From positions 10,134,337 to 10,198,336 of the forward strand of contig JAQFVV010012422.1 in the NCBI GenBank assembly GCA_028023455.1: 64,000 nucleotides of DNA, in the 5' to 3' direction. The first letter of the stretch is position 1; every line of letters begins with the position of its first letter. The DNA is from Epiperipatus broadwayi (Eukaryota; Onychophora; Udeonychophora; Euonychophora; Peripatidae). This document shows, piece by piece, positions 34,493 to 47,949 of this stretch. Below the pieces are notes generated by a model, which saw only the letters and a list, made by a program, of their open reading frames with translations, searched no databases and was not told where the DNA came from. The translations under genes and the position numbers were made by a program.

Positions 34493-35616
34493 GTAAAAAT
34501 AGCATATAATTATATATTTTTTATTATTATATATCATAACATTAAACACGAACTATTTCTAATTTATAAATGAACTGACTATATGTAGTCATTACAGAAA
34601 TTAATTAAAAAAATAAAACCCAAAATATTATTTTTATATATTTAAGATTTGTTAACGAAATAAATATTTTATTTTGAATTATAAATAAATTATGTTAACT
34701 ATGTTGAGGATTCCTAAAAACTATGATTTAAATATCTATAATTATCTTAAAGCCATAATATATTGTCATGTAAAAACAAACTATTTCTAACAGAGATACA
34801 TAATACCTACTTGTATAATGAAAAATGGTTTCTCTTGAGATAAAATTAGGGGTTTCTGTATATAAAAAGCTATATATCTAAAACGCCTGTTTTCCAAATT
34901 AAATATTCCTATTTAGATAAAATTTATTAAATTAATTTTCATAATTTTCTGGAATTTTTATAATATACATTCATTTTCTAAACATTATATATCCAAAAAC
35001 AAAATACTTCATTATGTCACTTATAAGTGAACTTCAAATCTAATCTAATCAAATATAAACTTTTTTTTCTCCATAAAAGAGTTAATTATGAGCTGTGTAC
35101 TTTCATAAAATAATATTACAGTCATGCTTTTATTTATAGTCAATGGATCGATACTCATCTGGTCTATCCATATTATCTTTGTAATTTTATTCCTTAGCTG
35201 AGAATAATTAGATATCTATTTTTCAACCAATTTAGGACTTCCAGCTACATGAAAAATCATACATTTGTTTGAGAAATTCTCAATTCCCTGAAGAAATTTA
35301 AACTTCTCAAATTTGAATGTTATATTACAGGCATTTTAGTTGAATACTTTAACTATTACAGTGCAAATCCATTGTTCTTTATAATTTTTTTTTAAAAAAA
35401 GTCATCACTACTTTTAGTTTGATTATTGTATTTTAAATCTGCTTCTTCTTTTAAAAATTTATTCATCCATAAAAGAATATAGAAGAGTCTAGTTTTTTCA
35501 GTCTTAAATTTTACTCTCTAAATTTTCAAAAAGTCTTTATTAGGTGTATTCTTAATTCAACATAATGAAGTTATTGTATACTTTCACAATTTTAAAGTGA
35601 TGTATTTGAACAAAAA

Positions 35617-35850
35617 AAAACCAAATACATTTTAAATTAAAGAAAAGCCATTATAAATTTAACAGATTGCATTCAGACTATAATAAATTATTAAGATATA
35701 TTTGTGAAACAGATTTAAAGAAATAGAATGTAAAAAACAAAACAAAAACAATCCAAATAACTTTTAAGTCAAAGAAAAATTACTATAAATTTGATAGGTT
35801 GCATTCTTATTGTAAGATATTAACACAGTTATGAAACAAATTTACTGCAA
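35617..35850. repeat. Direct repeat pair, about 95-100 bp each
   Basis: 35617-35715 and 35752-35850 share TAAATTTRAYAGRTTGCATTC and a GTGAAACAGATTTA / ATGAAACAAATTTA segment in the same order. A local tandem duplication is likely. Confidence 0.7.
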
Positions 35851-35999
35851 AGTTAAAAAAACAATCTGTACATGATAAAGTGTATGGCTGTTTAGCAGTG
35901 GTCTTTTTTATATGATGCTAATGATATTACAGATAGTGAAAAAAAGTATTTTGATTATCTTTTTGAATAATGATGCAAGAATTGAGATAATAACTTTTA

Positions 36000-37660
36000 A
36001 TAACATATTCATTATAACTATTTATTTAGATTTGGAGAATGATATCCAGATTAGTGAAGTTAAAACAGTTTAGGGTAAATTTAAAAATGGGAAAACTGCA
36101 AGTCTTGAGATTTCTAGAGAAGTTTTAAAATATGGTGGTAATATGTTAGCTTCAAAAACATTGGATTTTTTTTTAGGAATATATGGACTCCTGAAGTTTT
36201 GCTGTCTGTCTTAGGGCTACAATTTTTGAATAATAAAGGAAATATTTAGAAAAGGCTTCAGTAATTATCATTAAATATCATTAGTTTTTTTAAAAAAAAT
36301 ATCATTAGTTTTATTATACCAGATTTATAGTATTGTTTGAAATTGGTTGTTTGTCTATTAAAGTTTATTTGTATTATATTATTTCTACCTGATAGAATAG
36401 AGAGGAATTGTTATTATTACTGAAAAAATTCTGAAGGATTTTAAATGAAAATTAATATTAAAAAAGGTTACTTGTTTCAACAATGTTTTTGATTTTTATG
36501 ATTATGATTTTTGGAACAGGCAAAACTTTCCATACAGTAGTGCCACCCTGTGCCAACCAGAGTAATCAATGGATGCCAGAAGGCTTGTGCATAAAATTCA
36601 TATCTAGTGCCTACTCATTCAGTATAAACTCTCCATACAGTAGTACCACCCTGTGCCAACCAGAGTAATCAATGGATGCCAGAAGGCTTGTGCACAAAAT
36701 CCCTATCTAGTGCCTACTCATTCAGTATAAACTCTTGATTACTCTGGTTGGCACAGGATGGCATTACTGTATGGAGAGTTTTACCTTGTTTAATAACAAT
36801 TATGTGCTAGTATTAGAGATAGTGATCATGTGATTTTTGGAACAGTATATAGATGACTTAGTAAATCAAATATAAAGAAGTAATACAGGGTTGCATATAG
36901 AATTTTTAAAAATAAAAACACAAACTTCATCTTCTTGGATTCTGATTTACCAATACTCATGATTGTGCTGTTCTTGTCAATTTAAATGATAATTAAAAAA
37001 TATAGACTTTGGTTAATAATTAATGTTCAGAAAATCTCAAATTCTTCATGAGCCAATGATGATAGAAAAAATCTTTAGTAACATTTAGCTTGTATGGTTA
37101 TTTACTGGATAATATAAAGATTTTTAATATCTTGGTAATTTTTGTAAGTAGAAAGATGATTTAGGCACCACAAACTTCAGTATTTGGTGCTTTTAATAAG
37201 TTAAAAGATAAGGTATTTCATTACAGGGAAATAATTACCAACTAAATTAGTTATGTAGAGTTATTTTACCAATTTATTGGTTGAAAGTGAGATGTGGATA
37301 CCTTATCAATGCTACACATAAAGGCACTAGAAACATTTCATTTAAAAATGTTCCATAAAATATTAATACAATGGCAAGATCATAAGCCCAATCAAGCTTC
37401 AACTCACTGGATATAATATTATATTCCACTATTGTAAAATTACATTTTCATTAACTAAATGGACAATGCAAGAGTTCCTAAAAGAATTTTATTAGTGAAT
37501 TTCAGCAGAGTTTTCATGGTTAAAGTAAATCAAGATTGTTTCAAAGACATTTTAAAGAAGTCCAGGGTTGATTATTTTTATTATGGCAGAAAGTAAAGTG
37601 CTTTTTAGACATTATATTGAAGTACTTCAGAAACAAATGTTTGATGTAAAATAAGTTTAA
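36000..37660 (+). mobile_element. LINE reverse transcriptase relic, split by a retroposon
   Basis: Broken open segments on the plus strand resemble a LINE RT from the palm onward: ISEVK, then GKFKNGKTASLEISREVLKY (the K.GKAPG.D.I..E.LK block), near 36090. Later, in the C-terminal part, HIKALETFHLKMFHKILIQW and QDHKPNQ at about 37318-37390 fit the H...L..FH...LR.I..I.W.D...N block found after the RT domain in several LINEs. The family A retroposon at 36520-36831 lies inside it and is therefore younger. The clade is not determined; it is not a close copy of the RTE element above. Confidence 0.65.
36520..36831 (+). mobile_element. Foldback retroposon, family A, copy 2
   Basis: Starts GCAAAACTTTCCATACAGTA and ends GATAGTGATCATGT. 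An internal direct duplication of about 105 bp (36530-36615 and 36628-36732) is followed by a short inverted arm (36733-36790). It is flanked by an exact 14-bp repeat, GATTTTTGGAACAG, at 36506-36519 and 36832-36845. Compared with copy 1 it lacks the CCAATATYCCCAGACT part. Confidence 0.78.
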
Positions 37661-38714
37661 AGTATTTCATTACAAAATATCAAACAGATTATTGGACCAG
37701 CATGTTCTATATGTAAATGTATTTATAGTTCACAGATTAGTTACATAATCATCACAAAACTAATTTCTAATGTACTATTATTTTTCTTAATTTTTGTTTT
37801 TAATTTTTGGAGTTGAAATGGCATACATATTTATGAGTGGCTGTTGCCATTGATAATGAAATTTTAAATAATTCATTTGAAAATGGTATTACTGATCTAA
37901 AAAAACTTTTTTGACTTTCAACAAAATGTCAAAAATAGCATTTATAGTAATATTAAGCCTTAAAATGGCATCCATATAAACTTTAGCTTTTATAGAAATT
38001 AGATGAAAATAATTCTGAATAACAGATGGAAGTTTGTGTATAGGCTGCATAACATTATGCTCAAAGTTGTTAAAGATACTTTTTATAGGAACAATACTAT
38101 AAATAAATGGAACAACTGATATCAGCCTCCAAATGGTCAACACTAAATAAATAATTAAATAGTTAGTTGATCAAGAGGTCCAGTGATGTTTAAGAATCCA
38201 AGTGCATAATAGTTTGAATGCAATATATTTGCTCAGTGTATTTCTATTGTTTTTTTATTATTTTACTTAGCTAATATTTTATCCAAGAATCTTTAACTAC
38301 TCTATGATAGTGCTAAACTACACAGGAAATCTAAATTGATATACTCAATTCAACTGATGATGTAGTAATAGAGCATTTAGAAGAGTTACATTATAGGTAT
38401 ATTTCTAAAGGATCATATCAAAGAAGGCATTATATATTCTTGGCGATAAGCATTTTTTAGTATCTTAAACTTGGATAAAGAATTTTCAACAGAAAGATTA
38501 TTTGAACAAGAAAAAAAATTAATCAAAAATTTAGGAATATTGAATATTTGTGTCAAGGCATTATTTGTTTTAATAGAAGAGTCTGGATCATAGTGTATAG
38601 TTAAAAATAAATAGTAATTATTCCCATGGTTAATATAATGTGTACATTAATAATAATATTTGGTTTAAAATATGAATATAAATTAACTCATGTATATATT
38701 AATTTAATTTTCAG

Positions 38715-38901
38715 AATCTGTTAATCAGTTATGGAATTTTATTAGAGGTTTGACTAATAATGTCAATTTGGAAGAATATATTTCTGAGGGAGAATATTGG
38801 ACAAGTTTCATTTATAATCGTGTTCAACCAATGATTTCTGTTGAGAGAAAAATATATAGAGGCAAATATATTTCTGATGTTCGTTTAGCTTCTGTTAAAA
38901 G
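38715..38901 (+). CDS. Coding exon of the same unrecognised host gene (second)
   Basis: 187 bp between a TTAATTTTCAG acceptor and an AAAAG/GTAAGT donor, the latter a full consensus. It takes up the one-base overhang of the previous exon. Peptide segments include SVNQLWNFIRGLTNNVNLEE, YISEGEYWTSFIYNRVQPMI and SVERKIYRGKYISDVRLASV; the exon ends two bases into an Arg codon. No transmembrane segment, signal peptide or repeat. The aromatic residues, absence of stops and matching phases on both sides argue for a real exon, but the family is unknown to me. Confidence 0.75.
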
Positions 38902-40073
38902 GTAAGTAATTTTTGTTATTGCACACAAAGATATAATTAAAAATATGTGAGTAAATCATATAGATATTTAGTAATTCAGAATACTGCATCAGAAAAAAAT
39001 GATTGCTAATTTATATAATGGATATCACAAATGGTGTTAAGCAATGATAACCTATTACTATTGATGATCAATTATTATCATTTTCTAGTTACAATAGATT
39101 GTCTTTGGGTATGGAATATATCTATTCTATAGTAGTTAGTTATAATTATTAAAAGATAGTAAAATAGAAAACTATTTGATATATGCAGTAATTTAAAAGA
39201 CTATTTTTCAGAAATACATTTTTTTAAATGTAGATGTGATAAAAAGTTATCTCACTTTTGTAAAAGCACCTACATTCATTCTCTGCTTTTCATGATCTGT
39301 TTTAAGATTTTTGACTTATTTCCCAGATTTTTGACTGGAATACTTTATCCTCATCTTTATTACTAAGATCAAGATGTATTTTGTTTGCCTTTTGTCGAGA
39401 ATTAGAGTATTACCTTTTTGGCAGACAGAAATTTTTATGCAAAGCAGGTTAAATTATGTTTGAGAAGCTTTATTTTAGTTTCTGTATATTTTCTGGTTTA
39501 AACTTATCAACAGTTCATTTATAACTTTATTTGAATAAAATAGGTTTTGATATTAATGTGTAATTAATAAAATTGATTAGTAATGAAATATATTTTGGAA
39601 ATACTACATGATGTAGTATTTGATTGATGTAAATTTGTTTGATACCAATAATTATGAAAAAATGAGAGAATAATTTTTATTTTTGTAAAAAGTAATTTAA
39701 TTTGATAGTATTTTGTACTGATGCATTTGTTAAAATTATCAATTATTCTCAGTCATACAATTAATTTGTTTATAAAGGAGACATAATGAGTCAACATTTG
39801 TGAGATTTTTTAAAATTATTTATGATATGAAACTTGCCTTAAAAAGTATTTTTTGAATGAATTCTTATTATATATATTAAGTAAGATTCAAATTGATCAT
39901 TTATGAAATTTATTTTATATTATTAGATTGGCATTTACACTTTATGCAAAACAAATAAGCAGGAGCTTCTTATTTGGGAACTAGAACTATCAGTGTTAAT
40001 GCCCTTGTAAAATATAGATGAAGAGAAAAAACTTCTATGGTACCGCAGAGAGAGTGTGGGAGAATAGGGAACT

Positions 40074-43000
40074 TTATTCACTGGGAATCTTGAAAAGTTT
40101 CCATGTATTATCATAGCTAAACTTAGAAGAGAGAATTTTGTCTTTACTTTGGATTTTTCTGAGGGTTCTAAAGAAAATTGTAAGGGGGTTTGGTTGTGGG
40201 ATGTTGAATATCATTTTGCACCGGGTGATCCATATGGAATATGTAATGAATGTCGAAATTCTTATGATGGGAAAATCTCTCTCCTTAATGCAATCTTTAA
40301 TGGAGAGGATTTTATAATAATCAATTTCTGAATTTTGGGCTATGATATGCTTCACTGGTCCGAAATCCTGTGCAGGTTAATATAATGTGCTCAAAGGTCT
40401 CATCCTGTCTGTGGCAGATTGGGCAGGAAGGATCTATGTTGTTCAGGAATCTTTTCTGATGTAAGAACCAGTTTGTGGGCATAGCATCAAGATTCACTTT
40501 AATTAAATAGTCCAGAAATTTGGGCTCCAATAGTAAAAACTTAAATAAGGTTGTGATCTTCTGATTAGACACACCTAGTTTTGTTTTCATTTGGAAGGGT
40601 TGAGGATTAATAAGTGAATGTGCAGTCCATATTGTAATTTTTGTTTTAAATGCATCTGGATTGTTATTGAATTTGTAGAGGTAGGTAATAATTTGATCGA
40701 TTCAAGAAGTTTTATTTGGAGGAGGCATATCAGTAGGTGAAATGGGACTACTTATAAGTAAATTGTCATATTTTTGTGCAAGGTTGAAAATCATTGAATG
40801 TGCCTTTTGAAAAGAGATTGCTTGAATGGAATGAAGAGACATTCCATTAAGTTTTCTATGAAGCTGCATTTTGGCTATGCTAATAGTGGATGTGTGGCCC
40901 TTCCAAAACAGGTGCACACATAACCTGTTCATCTTGCTGATAAATGTCTTAGTGACCGACATGAAGGGAAGGTAGTATGCTATCTTGGCCATGACTTTCA
41001 TGTTGAGAAGAGCAACTTTACCTTGTAAAGATAAGTAAACCTTGGAGAGGCCCTGTGTTATGTGATCAGCAGATTCTATTATTGAATTTTGGATATGCTT
41101 TGACATGGCAAATTGTGATTTATATATAGGGAACCCCAAGAAATTTTGAGGTTCAGCCAGAAATCTTGAGGATTTTTTTCCTGTTTAAAATCCTCCAGAT
41201 CGCAGATTTAGTATGTTTTATTAGGAGATGTGATGAACTTGAGAACTTGTCAAGAATTAGGTCAAGTGAGCTGAGGAACTTTTTAGATGGCAAAAAGATG
41301 AGCACATCATCCATGTATGCGATGGCAGACATTGTTTTTTTGATTCAGGGAATATAAATACCCAGAATTGTATCTTGAATGTCTTTAAGCAGTGGATTTA
41401 TGTAATAGGCAAACAGTAGTGGGCTACCCCTATGGGGTGGAGCACTTAGACAAAAAACTATTAGTAAAGGTGCCGTTAAGGGAAATATGAATCAAATTGT
41501 TATATAGGAGGTTGTCTAATATCTGAACAATCTCTGAAGGAATATTCATTCCTCCGAGAAGTTCTAGCAGGGTGTTATTGTTAACTGAACTAAATGCCTC
41601 CACTATATCGATCTGGACTGCAATAGGTTTAGACAATCTGTTGGATCTAACGTAATCAAGAAGAATTTTAACTTCAGCCATAGCAGTGAGTGTTGATGAT
41701 CCCTTTTTAGTGAATTGAGCAGTTGAAATGACTTTAATGATTTTGTCTTAAATTTTTTCCTTTTATGACTCCTTCAATAACTTTGAATAGAATCGGATTC
41801 ATAGAAATAGGTCTAATGCTGTGTATGGCTGTTGGATCCTTGTTCTTTTTAACAAATGGAACTATAGAAATTAGGTAAAGGTTAAGAATTTCCTGTCTCT
41901 GAGATTCCAGATGATTTACCATAGCCATGATAATTGGGATAGTGAAATTGCTGAGGTGAGTTAGAATGAATTTAGGGATGGCATGCAATCCTGGATGAAC
42001 ATTTTCAGGGAGTGCAGATAAACGATTTTTTATATGTCTCAGAAATGCCATGCCCACCTGAAGGACACATGCCATGCCAAAAACAGTGAGAACTTTGTTG
42101 AACATTTTGCAGTCTCTCTTTGAAGTAGGTTTCAAGGAGTTGTAGCATGTGATATCCAGAGAGGTTGAAGCCATTTAATAGGAGGGAAGATGGAGTGGCT
42201 TGCTTTTGTTTATAACCCAAAGCCCACCTAAGATACCCTCTGGTCCAGCAGTGTTGATTCAGGAGAAATACTTTGGAGCATTTTATGGCTACATATTCAG
42301 CTATTGCAGATTGTTTTTGTCTATATTGATGTTTCAGTATGAAGTGCTTTGCCAATGGATCCAAGTCCTATGTTGAAAGAATTTATTTACAAGAGATCTG
42401 TTCTAGGTCATTAAAAAGGGAAGAAGGGCCTTTTAATCTCCTGGTGTGATGCACAATCAGAGATTTCAAGATTCCAGCAAATGAAAACCATGCTTCTTTC
42501 AGAGGCCTGGAAAGGATATTAATTTTTTGGAATAATATGTAGGCCTCAGAAAAGACAGCCTCGGTTGTAGAGGCATGAGTAAGAATTCTGATTGGTTTGT
42601 TTTTATCCATTGTAGAGCAGCTTTTGAGTTCTAGATAAACAACTATTGCATAGTGGGCTGTGAAAGGAGCTGGCTGAAGGAATGCTTCAAGACAGAAGTG
42701 GAATTCTGATGTATAAAAGAGCAAGTCTATTAGTGAATGTTGATACTTTGTATGAAAGGAGAAAGCATTGGGGAGAAAAAACCCTCTGCCATTCAGGAAA
42801 CCTCTATTGAGGAGGTGTAGATATTTTTGATTATAGCCCTTGTAAGAAATATTGAAATCTCCCATTAATACAGCAGGTGAATTATTGTAAGCAGTTATCA
42901 TGTTAACCATGTTAATGATTCTTAGATGTGTAACAACATTGTTAGGTGTATAGACATAGAAGGCATTGAACCTGTTCACACCATATGTTAAATTAATTGC

Positions 43001-43290
43001 AATTAGGTTGATGTCCTGATAAATTATTTTGAATTTATATGAGTAGGATACTTTTTGTTTATTAGTACCCCTACTCCTCTGGCAGCAGTGCTGTTGACTG
43101 CTAGTTGTACAAATCCAAGTTTGTTGAGTTCATTGACTATGTTACTATTAGAGTGCTGATGAAACTTGGTGTGGAGAGACAAAGGAGATAAAATGCCTTA
43201 TGACATGAATGCATGTGAGAGAATTGAGTCCTCTCACATTGATTCCTACAATCCTACAGGATGAGTTATCCATAAACATTGTGGCCACTA
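40074..43290 (-). mobile_element. Tx1/L1-like LINE, degraded
   Basis: A minus-strand non-LTR retrotransposon with endonuclease, reverse transcriptase and a C-terminal zinc-binding segment in several broken frames. No ORF1 is visible upstream (43290-43780). The C-terminal domain order (RT, an FLW-type connector, then a CCHC motif) matches the Tx1/L1 superfamily rather than RTE or CR1. It lies in the long intron of the host gene, in the opposite orientation. Confidence 0.8.
40074..43290 (-). pseudogene. Tx1/L1-like endonuclease-reverse transcriptase remnants
   Basis: Endonuclease: IVGINVRGLNS near 43235 and ARGVGVLINKKY near 43075, then NAFYVYTPNN and VLMGDFNISYKG (42979-42840). RT: LHAIPKFIL and NKDPTAIHSIRPISMNPILF (42174-41734), AVQIDIVEAFSSVN (41681-41430), a GSPLLFAYYINPLL segment near 41390, and SAIAYMDDVLIFLPS at about 41283-41330. 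The connector is YLSLQGKVALLNMKVMAKIA with LFWKGH (41139-40702). The zinc motif CPICHRQDETFEHIILTC is C-x2-C-x8-H-x4-C (40590-40321). The last segment is 40355-40074. At least five frame changes and several stops separate these, so it is inactive. Confidence 0.82.
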
Positions 43291-43796
43291 GAATGTACCG
43301 CGTGTGGATAATCAGAGTCCTGAGAGATATTCTCAGAGATTTTAAGCAGGCTGACTTCGATCATAGATGTAGACATATGTAGACCTGCATTAGTCCTTTT
43401 GCAATAATGGTTGTAAAAGTGTATAATAATGCATTTCAATGAGTTCTGAATTCGTTTAGATTTCTTTTCTCATTTTTATTTTTGTTGGAAAACTCATAAG
43501 CTAAAGCATCTAGAACTCTATTCTAAATCCATCAAATGTAATATATCTAATATTAGAACAGTATCAAGGCTTTTTCAGTAAAGAGAATTGGATTTGAACA
43601 TACAGATTTACATCCAGTAACTATTGTTATACTTTTTTATATATAATTCCAGATAATGACCTGATATTCAAATACTCTACTAATGCATTCAAACTACCTT
43701 GCTTGGTTAACTATTTTTATATCTGACATCATGCTAGCAAATATATACCTTTTAGAAATTTCAACCTTTTAGAAATTTCACTTGTATGCTAGCTTT

Positions 43797-43797
<1 letters not shown>
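43291..43797. other. Spacer, nothing recognised
   Basis: AT-rich DNA upstream of the LINE, with a short tandem duplication of ACCTTTTAGAAATTTCA near 43748-43782. Confidence 0.5.
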
Positions 43798-43831
<34 letters not shown>

Positions 43832-43834
43832 CTA

Positions 43835-43876
<42 letters not shown>
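43798..43876. repeat. Two TA microsatellites around an AAAGCTAGCA core
   Basis: Two long TA runs are separated by AAAGCTAGCA, and GCTAGCTTTTG precedes the first run, so the interval is also an imperfect inverted repeat. Confidence 0.95.
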
Positions 43877-43879
<3 letters not shown>

Positions 43880-44340
43880 TAAAATCAAGTCCTATATTAC
43901 ATGACTTATATAGCTTGCATTTACAAATATGTAAAATAAAGAGCATGCTAATAGCTTTAAACAAACATTATTTTTTTATGATATATGCTGCAAAAGAACA
44001 CATTTGACATCTTTATCTAGGATTGTCCAATACTTCTTAAGACGAAGATCTGAAATTTTCAGATATCTACATGTCTAAATTTAGCTCTCCAACTGAAATA
44101 ATTATATAGACCTGAACTAAATTCAGATATACCATATCTTAATAGGCTTACCAATTTAACTTAGCCAAAGCCCCAATAGCCAAATAATAATAGTAATCAA
44201 ATCATATATCACATGATTTATATAGCTTTCATTTACAAATATATAAAATAAAGAGCATGCTAATAGCTCTAAAGAAGCTTATTTTCTTTTTTATAATAAA
44301 TGCTGCAAGAGAACATCTTCAAAATCTTTACTTAGGATTA
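43880..44340. repeat. Dimeric repeat family C, locus 1
   Basis: Two copies of a roughly 140-bp unit (43885-44030 and 44196-44335) share ACATGAYTTATATAGC, AAAGAGCATGCTAATAGCT and TTAGGATT in the same order. The spacer (44040-44150) contains CTGAAATTTTCAGATATCTA. Both unit and spacer reappear in the same order at 58083-58745. Confidence 0.75.
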
Positions 44341-46428
44341 TATTTGTATTTATTACACATGTAAATATATGTATCAAACAAAACATTTGATTCTTCTATT
44401 GTACATCAACATTAGAATTAGTAATTTATTACATTTATACTATTGTTTTGTAATTGATCAATGAACACTTGATGGTAGTCTCATGACAATTTCATAGCTA
44501 TTATTCTTTATCAGTTCCTTACAGACATATATAGAAACCATCTTTATTTTTTGTACTATACAAACAAATAATCTAAAAATTCCAAAGTTTTGAACTCAAA
44601 TTCATGATCTTCTATCAGCATTTAAGGCAGAAATTATATATTTCTAGAAATTTTAGTTATATGCTTATTATTGGCATTTTAGTTCTTTGTTACAGAATGT
44701 CACAAACCAAACAAAGGGTCATGTGACTCTGCCAACTTACATTCACCATTAGCAGTAGAAACAATAATTCATTCTTTTTTGCCCTATTCTTAGAGTTCTC
44801 TATTGTAAAGAAATTAAGTACACTAAAATGGTAGGGGCAATTGTTAAGCACCAGTATATTTGTTTGATAGTGCCACATATCCATTGATTATTTAATGGTT
44901 GGCTCAGAGTAAAATAAAATAAATTATTGCTTTTAATGCTTACATTGAATGTAAAATGAAAAAAAATCAGGTGGTTTTATTTATTGAAATGTTAAAAATA
45001 CTAAATTTTATCAACAAATGAGATGACACATGCAAACTTTCTCCCCTGAATATTTTTCTGACTTTTTTTTAAATTTTATATAGCTGTTTTTTTTATTGGT
45101 GGAACTTTAACATTGTTATAAATCAATGTTTACAGTGTCTCTACAAATAATTTTTATCTTTTTAATCCTATTTATTATCCAGTTGGTGACTTGTATGATC
45201 AACCTGAAATGGTATATTCATAATCAAAATCTCACATGGATAAACCTGCAAAGTATATCATTTATATCTGTAATCCATGAAAATCTTTGTATCAACTTAT
45301 TTATACAATTCATGCCCTGTGGGCAAAGATACTTATAGATAGAATACAATAGAAGTCACTAAAAATATATATAGTTGCTGGCTATTGCAAATCTGCATAA
45401 CTATACAAGTAAATTGGATTGGGTCAAAATATTAGAATATTTGAATTCCATATTTAATATAAATAATGTAAAAAATAAAAGATCATACTGAATATGTAAA
45501 TGCAAATTCTATGTTTTTTATTGATGGAAATCATTAACTAAAAACTTGTATATAATCTATTTATTACTAATGTTTACAGTAGATGTTTTTAAAATATATA
45601 GAGTGAATTGCTACTTTTATTTATAATATTCAGCAGCAACTTTAATAGCAATGTTGTCTTGTTTGCTAAAACAACTATCCATCATAGTTCATTAATCAAG
45701 TTATCGTTGATATATATAAATCTTATTTGTATAAAATATTACTGAAAACATCAAACTTTTTTGTATTGTTTTTACGAGGAATCTGTTACTTACCATGCAC
45801 TGAACTTTTGATTACTTTTAAAACTTTTTTCTAACTTTTATTACGACAGATGTTCCCTCTAATATAATTTTGAATAATTAATGACACTATATGGATCATA
45901 CTATATATCCCATCTCAAATTAGTTCCTAGATATAATTCTTTTTCTTTTGTATTAACATATTCAGCAGTTACCATTATGACTCTAATAACTTGAGATTTA
46001 AAAGCATCCTAATGTTTTAAACCTGAGACAACTTTCTTGTTTAGTTCTTTAGGTATGATACTATATTAATATTATGTGTATTAATCACCTCAATTTTATG
46101 ATAGTTATGAATGTATCACCATTTGAGAAGGATTTTATATATAAAGAACACAGCGTTACTTGACTTTTTCTGATTATTTTCCACATATAGATTAAGAACA
46201 ATATTTCTATAAAATAAAAAATCATAATGCTTGTTTAAAAAAAAGTAAAATGATGATTCTAAATGTTTAATTTATCAATGATTGTCTGTATTTTTATCTT
46301 CTTCATTGGCTAAAGTATCTTGAGTTATAAAGTTCAATATACATTCGATATTTTTATAAAATATAAATTTCTACTTTGCTACAAGCAACCAGAAGACAAA
46401 TCTATAGAATAAAATCTCAAGGTAATTT

Positions 46429-47379
46429 TACTTTAATAGATTAATAACTGAAACACAGGCTTATTTATACCTGTGTCTATATATATGTAATATTAGGGTA
46501 TGAGCACAGACTTTCACATGACCCACCACTCTCCACTCCATCTAATAACACTGATACACTTAAACACATATATGTTGAAAAGATAAATAATCACCAATAT
46601 ACGTATTTCATGCTAAACCAGCAATCATCAGTTGGTCCAGATTATCATCTCTACACATATATACTATAAGTGCTCAGATATATATTAAGATAGACAATCC
46701 TCATACTTTAATGGTCAGGCTTCAATCAACTCCACACCCCAACACTTCAACCGTCCATTCAATTGAAAATCTGATGATAAAACGCTCAAAGGCCACCCTG
46801 AGGCCGAGATTCTTGTCACACCCATGTTGACCTAAGGTCAATCTGAACCCCACATGTACAGGACATAATCCATTAAATACATATGCAAGGATGGGCAGAT
46901 ATCTCTATAATGTAATAACTGAAACACAGGCTTATTTATACCTGTGTCTATATATATGTAATATTAGGGTATGAGCACAGACTTTCACATGACCCACCAC
47001 TCTCCACTCCATCTAATAACACTGATACACTTAAACACATATATGTTGAAAAGATAAATAATCACCAATGTACGTATTTCATGCTCATCAGTTGGTCCAG
47101 ATTATCATCTCTACACATATATACTATAAGTGCTCAGATTGAAGCCTGTCCATTAAAGTATGAGGATTGTCTATCTTAATATATATCTGAGCACTTATAG
47201 TATATATGTGTAGAGATGATAATCTGGACCAACTGATGATTGCTGGTTTAGCATGAAATACGTATATTGGTGATTATTTATCTTTTCAACATATATGTGT
47301 TTAAGTGTATCAGTGTTATTAGATGGAGTGGAGAGTGGTAGGTCATGTGAAAGTCTGTGCTCATACTTTAATAGATTAA
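46429..47379. mobile_element. Foldback retroposon, family B, with 16-bp target duplication
   Basis: Exact 16-bp flanking repeats, TACTTTAATAGATTAA, at 46429-46444 and 47364-47379. Inside are a forward segment (46445-46913), a partial direct copy of its first part (46914-47140) and an inverted copy (47141-47363). The outer start contains GGGTATGAGCACAGACTTTC and the outer end its reverse complement. The forward segment also contains a less AT-rich part (46720-46880) absent from the others. No coding capacity recognised. Confidence 0.78.
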
Positions 47380-47949
47380 AAAAAAGAGCTACTTGAATAA
47401 TTTATTGTACATATTTCAGTAATTACGATATAAAAAAGATTAAAATTAAAAACAAATCACTTCAAAATTCTTTTGATTAGCATCCAGACATTACTCAATA
47501 CATGTGATGCAAATAATTGCTATTAAAACTCAGCCATCTATTTCCTTAAATAAATTAACTTAAAAATCCAGTCAAAGAGTTTAGATTTATAATTATTTGC
47601 AGATTAATTACTTTCTCTGATTCTTTGAGATCTCATAGTGGGAAGATTTAAGTACAACCAAAAAATCAACCTAAACTAGGCTATTATAAATAATGTGCAT
47701 AAATCTATCTGGAAATTTGTACCTTTATATATGTTAGATTTTGCTAACCATTGATCATAATCAATGATAGTTTGTTATGTCTTTACTCTAGTATTTGAAC
47801 TTGAGAGTTATATCATAAAAAAATGAAACCATTATATCATTAATGTTCATTTATAAAAAGGACATTTTGATTTTATTTCATTATTAGTGTCAGTTGTTAT
47901 ACCACACAATAAAATTATTTTATCTCTGACTTATTATTATTAATAGCTA

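Larger units (their letters stand above)
34493..38714 (+). other. Intron (4.2 kb) with LINE and retroposon insertions
   Basis: Inferred intron with GT...AG ends between the first two exons. It holds a direct repeat pair (35617-35850), an old LINE (36000-37660) and a family A foldback retroposon inserted in that LINE. Confidence 0.55.
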
